Below are positions 47,091 through 55,578 of a stretch of 64,000 nt of DNA, one piece after another; positions within the stretch are counted from its first letter, which is position 1; each line of letters starts with the position of its first letter. A program made the position numbers and the translations under genes. This DNA is from CAVYPR01 sp963770505 (GTDB taxonomy: Bacteria; Actinomycetota; Acidimicrobiia; Acidimicrobiales; RAAP-2), in NCBI GenBank assembly GCA_963770505.1, contig CAVYPR010000003.1, forward strand, positions 1 to 64,000, given 5' to 3'. The notes under the pieces are model-generated. The model was not told the DNA's origin. It ran no database searches and was given only the letters and a program-made list of their open reading frames with translations.

Positions 47091-48673
47091 TGCTGCTGGG
47101 CCTGCTCGGCGTCGACCGGCGGCCCGTCGTCCATGGGCGGTCCGACCTCGATCGGGCGAGGGGGCTCGGGCCGCGCCGGTGAGGCGAGACGGGAGGTCGG
47201 CGCCGTCCACCGTGCCGCCGGACCGGGTTGGCCCACCACCCAGGTGTCCTTCGAGCCACCGCCCTGGCTGGAGTTGACGACGAGGCCGCCCTCCTGGAGG
47301 GCGACCCGGGTGAGCCCCCCCGGAAGGACCCAGATCCGCTCCCCGTCGTTGACGGCGAAGGGTCGCAGGTCGACGTGGCGCGGGGCCATGGACCCGCCGA
47401 CCCAGCTGGGGGCGGTGGAGAGCGCCACCATGCGCTGGGCCACCCAGTCCCGAGGCGAGCGCTCGACCTCGGCCGCCAGTTCGTCCAGCTCGGGGCCGGT
47501 GGCGTGGGGCCCGATGACCAGCCCCTTGCCCCCGGAGCCGTCGACGCGCTTGAAGACCAGCTCGGACCGCCGCCGGAGGGCGACGTCGCGCTGGCGGTCG
47601 TCCACGAGGTGGAAGGTCTCCACGTTCTGGAGAACGGGGTCTTCGTGGAGGTAGTAGCGGATCATCTCCGGCACGTAGGCGTAGACGAGCTTGTCGTCGG
47701 CGATGCCGTTGCCCACGGCGTTGGCCACGGTGACCCGTCCGGCCCGGGCGGCGTTCAGCAGCCCCGGGCACCCCACCAGTGAGTCCGGGCGGAACTGGAG
47801 CGGGTCGATGAAGTCGTCGTCGACCCGGCGGTACACGACGTGGACCGGCACCTCGCCCTCGGTGGTGCGCAGGAAGACGTCGGTGCCGTGGCACACGAGG
47901 TCGCGCCCCTCGACGAGATGGACGCCCATGAGCCGGGCCAGGAGGGCGTGCTCGTAGAAGGCGGAGTTGTAGACGCCGGGCGTGAGGACGACCACGGTGG
48001 GATCGGCGACGCCACTCGGCGCGGCCTGCCGCAGTGCCCGCACCAGCCGGGCAGGGTAGTCAGACACCATCCCGATGGGCTGGCCCCAGAAGACCTCCGG
48101 CAGCACCCGGGCCATGGCCGCCCGGTTGGCCAGGACGTAGCTCACGCCCGACGGGCAGCGCAGGTTGTCCTCGAGGACGCGGAACTCGCCGTCCTCGTCG
48201 CGCACCACGTCGATCCCGGCCACGTGGATGCGGACCCCGTTGGTGGGATTGACCCCGTGGACGGCTCGCAGGAACCCCGGGGAGCTGGTGACGACGCGGT
48301 GGGGGACGACGCCGTCGTAGAGGATGCGACCGCCGTTGTAGACGTCGTCGAGGAACGCCTCGAGGGCACGGACCCTCTGGGCCACGCCCTCGGCGATGTG
48401 GTCCCACTCGCTGGCGGTGAAGACCCGTGGCATCACGTCGAGCGGGAACGGCCGCTCCTCGCCGTCGAGGTCGAAGGTCACGCCCTGGTCCATGAAGGCC
48501 CGCGCCAGCCGACCGGCGCGCGAGGAGACGTCCTCGGGGCTCATCTGGGCGACGACCGACACCACGTCCCGGTAGTGGCGGCGGGGCTCCCCGCCGGTCT
48601 CGAACACCTCGTCCACGGCGCGCCCCAGCGGACCCGTGTCGGACATGAGGTAACCGTCGAACAGGTCGCCCAC
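47087..48673 (-). CDS. Circularly permuted ATP-grasp peptide-ligase-like protein
   Basis: About 528 residues from GTG 48673 (VGDLFDGY), with ATG 48646 as alternative. Signature segments are RPHYR-like RRHYRDVV, FPLDVMPRVF, DVVRDEDGEFRVLEDNLRCPSG with the acidic ATP-grasp residues, VLTPGVYNSAFYEHALLA, and the glycine-rich loop FKRVDGSGGKGLVIG. The family is predicted to form amide bonds between amino acids. First gene of a four-gene operon with coupled translation. The 117 bases to the divergent ABC gene must hold both promoters. Confidence 0.92.
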   Translation of the reverse strand: MGDLFDGYLMSDTGPLGRAVDEVFETGGEPRRHYRDVVSVVAQMSPEDVSSRAGRLARAFMDQGVTFDLDGEERPFPLDVMPRVFTASEWDHIAEGVAQRVRALEAFLDDVYNGGRILYDGVVPHRVVTSSPGFLRAVHGVNPTNGVRIHVAGIDVVRDEDGEFRVLEDNLRCPSGVSYVLANRAAMARVLPEVFWGQPIGMVSDYPARLVRALRQAAPSGVADPTVVVLTPGVYNSAFYEHALLARLMGVHLVEGRDLVCHGTDVFLRTTEGEVPVHVVYRRVDDDFIDPLQFRPDSLVGCPGLLNAARAGRVTVANAVGNGIADDKLVYAYVPEMIRYYLHEDPVLQNVETFHLVDDRQRDVALRRRSELVFKRVDGSGGKGLVIGPHATGPELDELAAEVERSPRDWVAQRMVALSTAPSWVGGSMAPRHVDLRPFAVNDGERIWVLPGGLTRVALQEGGLVVNSSQGGGSKDTWVVGQPGPAARWTAPTSRLASPARPEPPRPIEVGPPMDDGPPVDAEQAQQQ

Positions 48674-48790
48674 ACCCGAACCCTGACACCGCCATGTTTC
48701 CTGCCGGTTTCGGGCACGCGAAGAGTTCGTGGTCTCTGCACTCCGGTGACCGCCCCGGGCAGGCGCCACCACCGGTAGGGTGAGCCGGCG

Positions 48791-49768
48791 GTGACCGCAC
48801 GAACCGACCCCTCGCCGGGCACGCCGGAGACGACCGACCTCGATCCGCGGACCCTCGTCTACGCCCGGGGACTCGTGAAGCGGTTCGGCGACTTCGTGGC
48901 CGTCGACGCCGTCGACTTTCAGATCGGCAAGGGGGAGTCGTTCGGCTTTCTCGGCCCCAACGGGGCCGGCAAGACCTCCACCATGCGGATGATCTCGTGC
49001 ATGTCGCCGGCCAGCGGGGGGACCCTGCGGGTCCTGGGCATGGATCCTGCCACCCAGGGACCGGCCATCAGGGCCCGTATCGGCCTGGTGCCCCAGGAGG
49101 ACTCGCTCGACCTCGAGATGACGGTCCTCGACAACCTCCTCATCTACGGGCGGTACTTCGACCTCCCGCGCAAAGTCATCCGCGAGCGGGCCATGCGGCT
49201 GCTCGACTTTGCCCAACTCACCGACCGGGCCAACGACCGGGTGGACCCCCTGTCGGGGGGCATGAAGCGCCGGCTCACCATCGCCCGCTCGCTCGTATCC
49301 GAGCCGGACCTGCTCATCTTGGACGAGCCGACCACCGGCCTCGACCCCCAGGCGCGCCACCTGCTGTGGGACCGCCTGTACCGCTTGAAGCAGGACGGGG
49401 TGACGCTCGTCATCACGACCCACTACATGGACGAGGCCGAGCAACTCTGCGACCGACTGGCCGTGATGGACCGGGGCAGGTTCGCCGCCGAGGGGACGCC
49501 CCGTCAGCTCATCGACCGCTACTCGACCAAGGAGGTCGTCGAGCTGCGGTTCGCCCCGGGCAAGCAAGAGTCCGCCGCGCAGCAGCTGACCGAGGTGGCC
49601 GACCGGTCCGAGGTGCTGCCCGACCGCGTCCTGCTCTACACCGCCGACGGGGACGAGACCCTGGCCGGGGTGCACGCCCTCGGCCTCACTCCCGAGAGCG
49701 CGCTGGTGCGTCGTTCCACGCTCGAGGACGTGTTCCTCCGCCTGACCGGCCGCACCCTGGTGGACTGA
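48791..49768 (+). CDS. ABC-2 type exporter ATPase (DrrA/NodI-like)
   Basis: Protein of 325 residues with GTG start. Walker A is GPNGAGKTS, signature PLSGGMKRRL, Walker B LLILDEPTTGLDP, and the switch THYMDEAEQLCDRLAVMDRG. The C-terminal 80 residues form the extra domain usual in DrrA-like ATPases. TAGGGT nine bases upstream may be the -10 of a nearly leaderless transcript. It is followed by two permease genes with which it makes a complete exporter; the substrate is unknown. Confidence 0.92.
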   Translation: MTARTDPSPGTPETTDLDPRTLVYARGLVKRFGDFVAVDAVDFQIGKGESFGFLGPNGAGKTSTMRMISCMSPASGGTLRVLGMDPATQGPAIRARIGLVPQEDSLDLEMTVLDNLLIYGRYFDLPRKVIRERAMRLLDFAQLTDRANDRVDPLSGGMKRRLTIARSLVSEPDLLILDEPTTGLDPQARHLLWDRLYRLKQDGVTLVITTHYMDEAEQLCDRLAVMDRGRFAAEGTPRQLIDRYSTKEVVELRFAPGKQESAAQQLTEVADRSEVLPDRVLLYTADGDETLAGVHALGLTPESALVRRSTLEDVFLRLTGRTLVD

Positions 49769-49779
49769 CCCGGGAACCG

Positions 49780-50634
49780 ATGACCGCGACCGCCGGGGGG
49801 TTGGAGGAGGGAGCCGGCACGCGCTCGGACGTCCCCGGCGGCGTTGCCCACCCGTGGCGGCGGCCCACGCCTCTGTGGCTGCGGGGCATGAGCTACTGGG
49901 CCTACCAGTACAAGCGGACCTGGCGGTCGTCGATCACCACCAGCTTTCTCTACCCCGTCCTCTACCTCGCCGCCATGGGGGTCGGGTTGGGGTCGCTCAT
50001 CGACAAGCACACGCACCAGGTGTCCGGTGTCACGTACCTCGACTTCGTGGCACCGGGCCTGCTGGCCGCCACCGCCATGCAGATCGGCGCCAACGAGGCC
50101 ATGTACCCGGTGATGGGTGCGATCAAATGGATGCGCACCTACTTCGCCATGCTGGCCACCCCGCTGCGGGTGGTCGACGTCCTGCGGGGCCACCTGGGGT
50201 GGATCGCCGTGCGGCTGGCCATGGTGTCGGCCATCTACCTGGCCGTGGTGGCCGCCTTCGGCGTGGTGCACTCGCCGCTGGCCGTCCTGGCCCTGCCGGC
50301 GGCGGTGGCCACCGGGTTGGCCTTCGCCGCCCCCATCGCCGCCTACTCGGCCACCCAGGAGCGCGACGTGGCCTTCATCGCCATCTACCGCTTCGCCCTC
50401 ATCCCGCTCTTCCTCTTCTCGGGCACCTTCTTCCCGGTCACACGGCTGCCGGGGTGGCTGCAGCCCGTGGCCTACGCCACCCCCCTCTACCACGGCGTCT
50501 CGCTCTGCCGGGGGCTCGTGCTGGGCACCGCCGACCTCTGGCCGTCGCTCGGGAGCGCCCTCTACCTGGTGGTCCTCTCGGGCGCCGGCTATCTGGTGGC
50601 CGAGCGGACCTTCCGCCGGCGACTGGTCGTATGA
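49780..50634 (+). CDS. ABC-2 type exporter permease, subunit 1
   Basis: Protein of 284 residues, ATG 49780, 11 bases after the ATPase gene. Six membrane segments follow a soluble N-terminus of about 45 residues. The ABC2_membrane motif LIPLFLFSGTFFPVTRLPGWLQPVAYATPLYHGV is split by membrane segments in the usual place. Homologous to the next gene, so the pair probably forms a heterodimer like NodJ/DrrB-type exporters. Confidence 0.9.
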   Translation: MTATAGGLEEGAGTRSDVPGGVAHPWRRPTPLWLRGMSYWAYQYKRTWRSSITTSFLYPVLYLAAMGVGLGSLIDKHTHQVSGVTYLDFVAPGLLAATAMQIGANEAMYPVMGAIKWMRTYFAMLATPLRVVDVLRGHLGWIAVRLAMVSAIYLAVVAAFGVVHSPLAVLALPAAVATGLAFAAPIAAYSATQERDVAFIAIYRFALIPLFLFSGTFFPVTRLPGWLQPVAYATPLYHGVSLCRGLVLGTADLWPSLGSALYLVVLSGAGYLVAERTFRRRLVV

Positions 50635-51518
50635 GACCCGAGGAGCCCGAGGTCCGGCACGGGCTGAACGAGGAGGGTGGGCCCCAGGTCTCGGTCCCGC
50701 CGTCGCCCCCGCCGTCGGCCTCCTTCCCCCTGCGTCTCACGCCGTCGGCGCTGCTCGGGAGCCGGAGGGCCCGGCGCGTGGTGGAGCGCAACGTCGCCGT
50801 CTACCGCCGCGGCTGGATCTTCTTGGTCTCGGGGTTCTTCGAGCCCTTCTTCTACCTGCTCTCCATCGGCGTCGGATTGAACGGCCTGGTGGGCGCCGTC
50901 CCGGTCGACGGGCAGCTGGTCGCCTACACGGCCTTCGTGGCCCCCGGCCTCCTGGCGTCCTCGGCCATGAACGGGGCGCTCTTCGACTCCACCTTCAACG
51001 TCTTCTTCAAGCTCAAGATCGCCAAGACCTACGACGCCATCCTCTCCACCCCGCTCGGGGTGGGAGACGTGGCCCTGGGCGAGCTGACCTGGTCGCTCCT
51101 GCGCGGCGGCCTGTACTCGGGGGCCTTCCTCTGCGTCATGGCCGGCCTGGGCTACACGGCCACCCCGTGGGTCGTCCTGTGTTTCCCGGGCGCGCTGCTC
51201 ATCAGCTTCGCCTTCTCGGCCGCCGGTATGGCCGGCACCACCTACATGCGGAGCTGGCAGGACTTCGACATGGTGTCGTTGGCCATCATCCCGCTCTTCT
51301 TGTTCTCGGGCACCTTCTTCCCGCTCTCGGTCTACCCGGGCTGGCTCCAGCTCGTCGTGTCCTGCACCCCCCTCTACCAGGGGGTCGCCCTCCTGCGCGG
51401 CCTCGACTTCGGCCACTTCGACTGGGCCATGGTCGGCCACGTCGCCTACCTGTCGGTGATGGGCGTCGTGGGCCTGGCGGTCACCGCCCGCCGGCTGGCC
51501 CGCCTGCTGCTCCCCTGA
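50631..51518 (+). CDS. ABC-2 type exporter permease, subunit 2
   Basis: Protein of 295 residues whose ATG overlaps the previous stop (ATGA). It has a soluble Pro/Ser-rich N-terminus of about 50 residues, six membrane segments and the conserved IPLFLFSGTFFPLSVYPGW region followed by a CTPLYQGVALLRGL helix. It shares the motif order of subunit 1, indicating an ancient duplication. End of the three-gene exporter operon. Confidence 0.9.
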   Translation: MRPEEPEVRHGLNEEGGPQVSVPPSPPPSASFPLRLTPSALLGSRRARRVVERNVAVYRRGWIFLVSGFFEPFFYLLSIGVGLNGLVGAVPVDGQLVAYTAFVAPGLLASSAMNGALFDSTFNVFFKLKIAKTYDAILSTPLGVGDVALGELTWSLLRGGLYSGAFLCVMAGLGYTATPWVVLCFPGALLISFAFSAAGMAGTTYMRSWQDFDMVSLAIIPLFLFSGTFFPLSVYPGWLQLVVSCTPLYQGVALLRGLDFGHFDWAMVGHVAYLSVMGVVGLAVTARRLARLLLP

Positions 51519-51532
51519 CCGGCCCCGGCGAC

Positions 51533-51616
51533 GAATTCCTGCGAAATGAGCGTCCCTGATGGCCAATTCGGACGGCTGCACCTCGGGTTTCAGCGGACTT
51601 CGTCAGGAATTCCTGC
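51533..51616. promoter_or_regulatory. Repeated GAATTCCTGC in the permease promoter region
   Basis: GAATTCCTGC occurs at 51533-51542 and 51607-51616, in the same orientation, within the 155 bases before the amino-acid permease gene; the second copy is part of GGAATTCC. Paired sites of this kind may bind a regulator. No regulator gene is adjacent. Confidence 0.3.
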
Positions 51617-51673
51617 ACCGGCGCCCCTTCCGGGGGTAGGTTCTCTGCGGCGTCGAAGAGCGAAGAGGGGTCC

Positions 51674-53305
51674 ATGGCCCAGGCAGAAAGCGACGGCCTG
51701 CGAACCGCGGAGGTTCCCGCGTCGGCCCCGGAGGGGTCCGCCAAGGGGCTGAAGTCGGGCGCGCTGGGGCTGATCTCCAGCACGGTGATCGGCGTCGCCT
51801 CCACCGCCCCCGCCTACAGCCTGGCCGCCACCCTCGGTTTCGTGGTGGTGGCCATCGGCCTGCAGGCCCCCATCGTGACCGTCCTGGCCTTCATCCCGAT
51901 GCTCTTCGTGGCCCAGGCCTACAACGAGCTCAACAAGGCCGATCCCGACTGCGGCACCACCTTCACCTGGGCGACCCGGGCCTTCGGCCCCCGCACCGGC
52001 TGGTGGGGCGGATGGGGCATCGTGGCGGCCGACGTGCTCGTGATGGCGAGCCTGGCCCAGATCGCCGGGCAGTACGTCTTCCTGCTCTTTGGGGCCAAGA
52101 GCATCGGAGGCGACGCCAGCAGCGGCTGGGTGCTCCTGGTCGGGATCTTGTGGATCGTGGGCATGACCTACATCTGCTACGTCGGCATCGAGGTGTCGGC
52201 CAACTTCCAGAAGGCGCTGTTGGGCATCGAGGTGACCATGCTGGTCCTCCTCTCGGTGGTGGCGCTGTCCAAGGTCGGTGGCGGCACGGCGCCGGCAGGG
52301 CACCTGGCCTTCTCCTGGACCTGGCTCAATCCCTTCGACGTGCGGTCCCCGTCGGCCTTCATCAACGGGGTCCTGTTGATGGTCTTCATCTACTGGGGCT
52401 GGGACACCGCGGTGTCAATCAACGAGGAGACCCGAGAACCGGACAAGACGCCCGGGCGGGCCGCTCTGATCTCGACCGGTCTGCTGCTCGCCATCTACTT
52501 CCTCGTCGTGCTGTCCACTCAGATGTTCGCCGGCGTCGGCAAGACGGGCATCGGTCTCGGGAATCCCGCCAACATCGGCGACGTGCTCTCCGTGCTGGGC
52601 AACGCCATCTTCGGTTCGACGGGGATCGGCGCAGTCCTCAGCCGCCTGCTCGTCTTGATGGTGCTCACCTCGGCGGCCGCATCCACCCAGACCACCATCC
52701 TGCCGACCGCCCGCACGACGCTGTCGATGGCCGTGTACAAGGCGATCCCCAAGTCCTTCGCCAAGATCCACGGCCGGCATCTCACCCCGTCGGTCTCCAC
52801 TGTGACCATGGGAGGCGTGTCGATCGTCCTGTACGTCGCCATGAACTACATCTCAGCGGGAGCGGTGATCGCCGACTCGGTCTCAGCGCTCGGGGTGATG
52901 ATCGCCTTCTACTACGGCCTCACGGGCTTCGCCTGCACCTGGTACTACCGCGCAACGCTGCGGGACAGCGCCCGCAACCTCTGGCTCCGAGGGATCCTGC
53001 CGCTCGCCGGCGGCCTCATGCTCTTCGGCGCGCTCGGCTACAACCTCTGGTACTACTGGAACCCCACACATTCCACAACGAGCTGGACGGTGCCTTTCTG
53101 GCCGCACTGGCACATGGGCGGCGTCTTCGTGATCGAGATGATCACCATCCTGATCGGGGTGGTCCTCATGGTCACCTTCAGCCGAGCCAGGCCGGCCTTC
53201 TTCCGCGGCGAGGTGCTCAACCGCGACACCCCCACCATGGTCCCCGAGCGCGTCTACGTCGACCTCCCCGGGGTCGAGCACCACCCGCTCCCCACCGAGG
53301 CCTGA
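51674..53305 (+). CDS. APC-superfamily amino-acid permease
   Basis: Protein of 543 residues with AGAGGGG upstream of ATG 51674. About 12 membrane segments; the N-terminal part has the APC core motif (GALGLISSTVIGVASTAPAY) and the loop FNELNKADPDCG-like AYNELNKADPDCGTTF with TWATRAFGPRTGWWGGW, typical of the actinobacterial APC group of amino-acid or polyamine transporters. A long soluble C-terminus ends the protein. The substrate is unknown. Confidence 0.92.
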   Translation: MAQAESDGLRTAEVPASAPEGSAKGLKSGALGLISSTVIGVASTAPAYSLAATLGFVVVAIGLQAPIVTVLAFIPMLFVAQAYNELNKADPDCGTTFTWATRAFGPRTGWWGGWGIVAADVLVMASLAQIAGQYVFLLFGAKSIGGDASSGWVLLVGILWIVGMTYICYVGIEVSANFQKALLGIEVTMLVLLSVVALSKVGGGTAPAGHLAFSWTWLNPFDVRSPSAFINGVLLMVFIYWGWDTAVSINEETREPDKTPGRAALISTGLLLAIYFLVVLSTQMFAGVGKTGIGLGNPANIGDVLSVLGNAIFGSTGIGAVLSRLLVLMVLTSAAASTQTTILPTARTTLSMAVYKAIPKSFAKIHGRHLTPSVSTVTMGGVSIVLYVAMNYISAGAVIADSVSALGVMIAFYYGLTGFACTWYYRATLRDSARNLWLRGILPLAGGLMLFGALGYNLWYYWNPTHSTTSWTVPFWPHWHMGGVFVIEMITILIGVVLMVTFSRARPAFFRGEVLNRDTPTMVPERVYVDLPGVEHHPLPTEA

Positions 53306-53401
53306 ACCCTCGCGCGCTCGGTACCCCGGGCGCGACACGCCGTCGCCCGGCGGTGGCAGGCTGTTGGCTGAGATCGGCGACCCGACGGGTTGGGAGGCCA
53401 C

Positions 53402-54169
53402 ATGGCGGGGAGGCTCGAGGGGACGGTGGCGCTGGTCACCGGCGCGTCGAGCGGCATCGGCGAGGCCACGGCGCGCGCACTGGCCGCCGAGGGAGCGTCC
53501 CTGGCGGTGGCGGCGCGCCGGGTGGACCGCCTGGAGGCCCTCGCCGACGTGGCGCGCGCCGCCGGGTCGCCGGCGGTCCTGGTCCAGCGCTGCGACGTGA
53601 CCGACGAGGACCAGGTCGTCCAGCTGGTCGAGCGCACGGTGTCCGAACTCGGCCGCCTGGACACGCTGGTCAACAACGCCGGCGTCATGCTGCTCGGGCC
53701 GATCGAGGGTGCCCCCACCGAGGAATGGCGGCGGATGGTCGAGCTGAACCTCCTCGGCCTCCTCTACTGCACCCACGCCGCGCTCCCGCACCTCCTGGCG
53801 GCGGCCGAGTCCGAGCCCCGCCGGGTGGCCGACGTCGTCAATGTGAGCTCGGTGGCCGGCCGGGTGGCCCGCCTCAACAACGGGGTGTACAGCGCCACCA
53901 AGTTCGCCGTCGGGGCGTTCAGCGAGTCGCTACGCCAGGAGGTGACGGCCCGCCACGTCCGGGTGACCATCGTCGAGCCGGGAGCCACCGCCACCGAGCT
54001 GGTCTTCCAGAACCGACGGGAGGTCCTCGAGGAGATGGCCCGCACGTTCGCAGGGACCGAGACGATGCTGGCCGAGGACATCGCCGAGGTCGTGGTCCAC
54101 GCCGTCACGCGGCCCCGGCGGGTCTCGGTCAACGAGGTGCTGGTCCGGCCGACCGAGCAGGAACGCTGA
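53402..54169 (+). CDS. Classical short-chain dehydrogenase/reductase
   Basis: Protein of 255 residues; ATG 53402 has GGGAGG upstream. NAD(P) motif TGASSGIG (13-20) with a basic Arg39-Arg40 after strand 2 suggests NADPH. NNAG is at 91-94, and the catalytic Ser149/150, Tyr163 and Lys167 (VYSATK) are all present. First gene of a three-gene operon with an F420-type protein and a second SDR. The substrate is unknown. Confidence 0.9.
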   Translation: MAGRLEGTVALVTGASSGIGEATARALAAEGASLAVAARRVDRLEALADVARAAGSPAVLVQRCDVTDEDQVVQLVERTVSELGRLDTLVNNAGVMLLGPIEGAPTEEWRRMVELNLLGLLYCTHAALPHLLAAAESEPRRVADVVNVSSVAGRVARLNNGVYSATKFAVGAFSESLRQEVTARHVRVTIVEPGATATELVFQNRREVLEEMARTFAGTETMLAEDIAEVVVHAVTRPRRVSVNEVLVRPTEQER

Positions 54170-54684
54170 GCACGGCCCCGTTCCCCGACGCCGCCTGGGG
54201 GCGGGCCGCCAGCCCCGCGGCCCGGGCCGGACGGTGGCTCGCCGCCACCCGCGGCGGCTCGGCGCTGCTGCGATCGCTCGTTCCGCTCGACCGGTGGGTG
54301 CTCGAGCGCTCCGGCGGCCGGTACACCGCGCTCGGGCCGTTCGGCTCCCCGCTGCTGCTCCTGACGGCGACCGGGGCCCGGTCGGGCCGGCCGCGCACCA
54401 CCCCGCTCCTCTACCTCCACGACGGGGCGCGGATCCTCGTGGCCGCCTCCAACTTCGGCCGGTCGTCCCACCCGGCCTGGAGCGCCAACCTGCTGGCCCA
54501 CCCCGACGCCGTCGTCACCATCGGCGGTGAGCGGATCGGCGTGCGGGCCCGCCTCCTCACCGGCCCCGAGGCCGAGCGGGGGTGGGAGCGGTTCTGCCAG
54601 GCGGCGCGCCCCTACCGCGCCTACGCCGAGCGGACCGACCGCACGATTCGCGTGTTCGCCCTGGAGCGGGCGGGGGAGGGCTGA
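54166..54684 (+). CDS. Nitroreductase/deazaflavin-type protein with apparent CTG start
   Basis: About 172 residues. The DDN-like core is clear: LLLLTATGARSGRPRTTPLLYL, then VAASNFGRSSHPAWSANLLAHP and VTIGGERIGVRARLL. The conserved N-terminal helix region begins before any ATG, GTG or TTG in this frame. The only plausible start is CTG at 54166, which overlaps the upstream stop as CTGA and has AGGAA just before it; the next GTG (about 54298) would remove part of the domain. It may bind F420 or a flavin and work with the flanking SDRs in a redox pathway. Confidence 0.75.
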   Translation: MSTAPFPDAAWGRAASPAARAGRWLAATRGGSALLRSLVPLDRWVLERSGGRYTALGPFGSPLLLLTATGARSGRPRTTPLLYLHDGARILVAASNFGRSSHPAWSANLLAHPDAVVTIGGERIGVRARLLTGPEAERGWERFCQAARPYRAYAERTDRTIRVFALERAGEG

Positions 54685-54685
54685 G

Positions 54686-55462
54686 ATGGACCTGGGCCTC
54701 GAGCGGAAGGTGGTGCTGGTCACCGGGGGGTCCGACGGGCTCGGGCGGGCCCTCTGCCAGCGGCTGGCCACCGAGGGTGCCCGGGTGGCGCTCTGCGGCC
54801 GGGACGCCGAACGACTGGAGGCGACCGCGTCGGCGTTGCGGGGGAGCGGCGCCGAGGTCGAGGCGGTGGTGGCCGACGTCACCGTGGCCGGCGACCTGTC
54901 GGCCTTCGTCGGGGCCGCCGTCGAGCGCTGGGGGAGGGTCGACGGTCTGGTCAACAACGCCGGCCGCTCGGCGGCCAAGCCGGTGGCCGACTCCACCGAC
55001 GCCGAGTGGGAGGACGACCTGGACCTCAAGCTGCTCGCCGCGGTGCGGCTCACCCGGCTGGTCCTGCCGCACCTGCGGGAGGCCGGCGGGTCGATCGTCA
55101 ACGTCCTGGCCATCGGGGCCAAGGCCCCGGCCGCCGGCTCCGCGCCGAGCTCGGTGACGAGGGCCGCCGGGCTGGCGCTCACCAAGGCGCTCTCGCGCGA
55201 GCTCGGGCCCGACGGCATCCGGGTCAACGCCGTGCTGATCGGGCTGGTGGCCTCGGGCCAGTGGCGGCGGATGGCCGAGGCCCAGGGGGTGGGGGAGGAC
55301 GACCTCTACCGCCGGCTGGCCGAGGGGTCGGCCATCCCGCTCGGGCGCGTGGGGAGGGCCGAGGAGTTCGCCGACGCCGTGACCTTCCTCCTCTCCGAGC
55401 GGGCCTCGTACGTCACGGGCAGCGCCCTCAACATCGACGGGGGGCTCAGCGTCGTCCCCTGA
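54686..55462 (+). CDS. SDR-family protein with degenerate catalytic triad
   Basis: Protein of 258 residues, GGGGGAGGG upstream of ATG 54686, starting one base after the previous stop. The Rossmann motif TGGSDGLG (13-20), NNAG (90-93) and the C-terminal GSALNIDGGLSV are normal. The catalytic positions are not: the strand-5 Ser is replaced (NVLAIG), and the YxxxK motif reads SSVTR (155-159), so Tyr and Lys are Ser and Arg. A group of actinobacterial SDRs shares this RAAG-type motif. It may be a non-catalytic subunit or use another mechanism. Confidence 0.85.
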   Translation: MDLGLERKVVLVTGGSDGLGRALCQRLATEGARVALCGRDAERLEATASALRGSGAEVEAVVADVTVAGDLSAFVGAAVERWGRVDGLVNNAGRSAAKPVADSTDAEWEDDLDLKLLAAVRLTRLVLPHLREAGGSIVNVLAIGAKAPAAGSAPSSVTRAAGLALTKALSRELGPDGIRVNAVLIGLVASGQWRRMAEAQGVGEDDLYRRLAEGSAIPLGRVGRAEEFADAVTFLLSERASYVTGSALNIDGGLSVVP

Positions 55463-55486
55463 CCGGACGCCCGCCCGGCCGCGCAC

Positions 55487-55502
55487 GGCCCGGGTCCGGG
55501 CC
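55487..55502 (+). terminator. GC-rich palindrome after the SDR operon
   Basis: GGCCCGG-GT-CCGGGCC, 25 bases after the SDR stop and about 75 bases before the next gene, can form a compact hairpin. No T-run follows. It may end the SDR transcript; support is limited. Confidence 0.3.
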
Positions 55503-55578
55503 TTCGGGGGCTCCCCGGCGCGCTGACTACAGTGACACCGACGCGCGGGCACGGCCGGCGGGACCGGGAGAGGACGAC

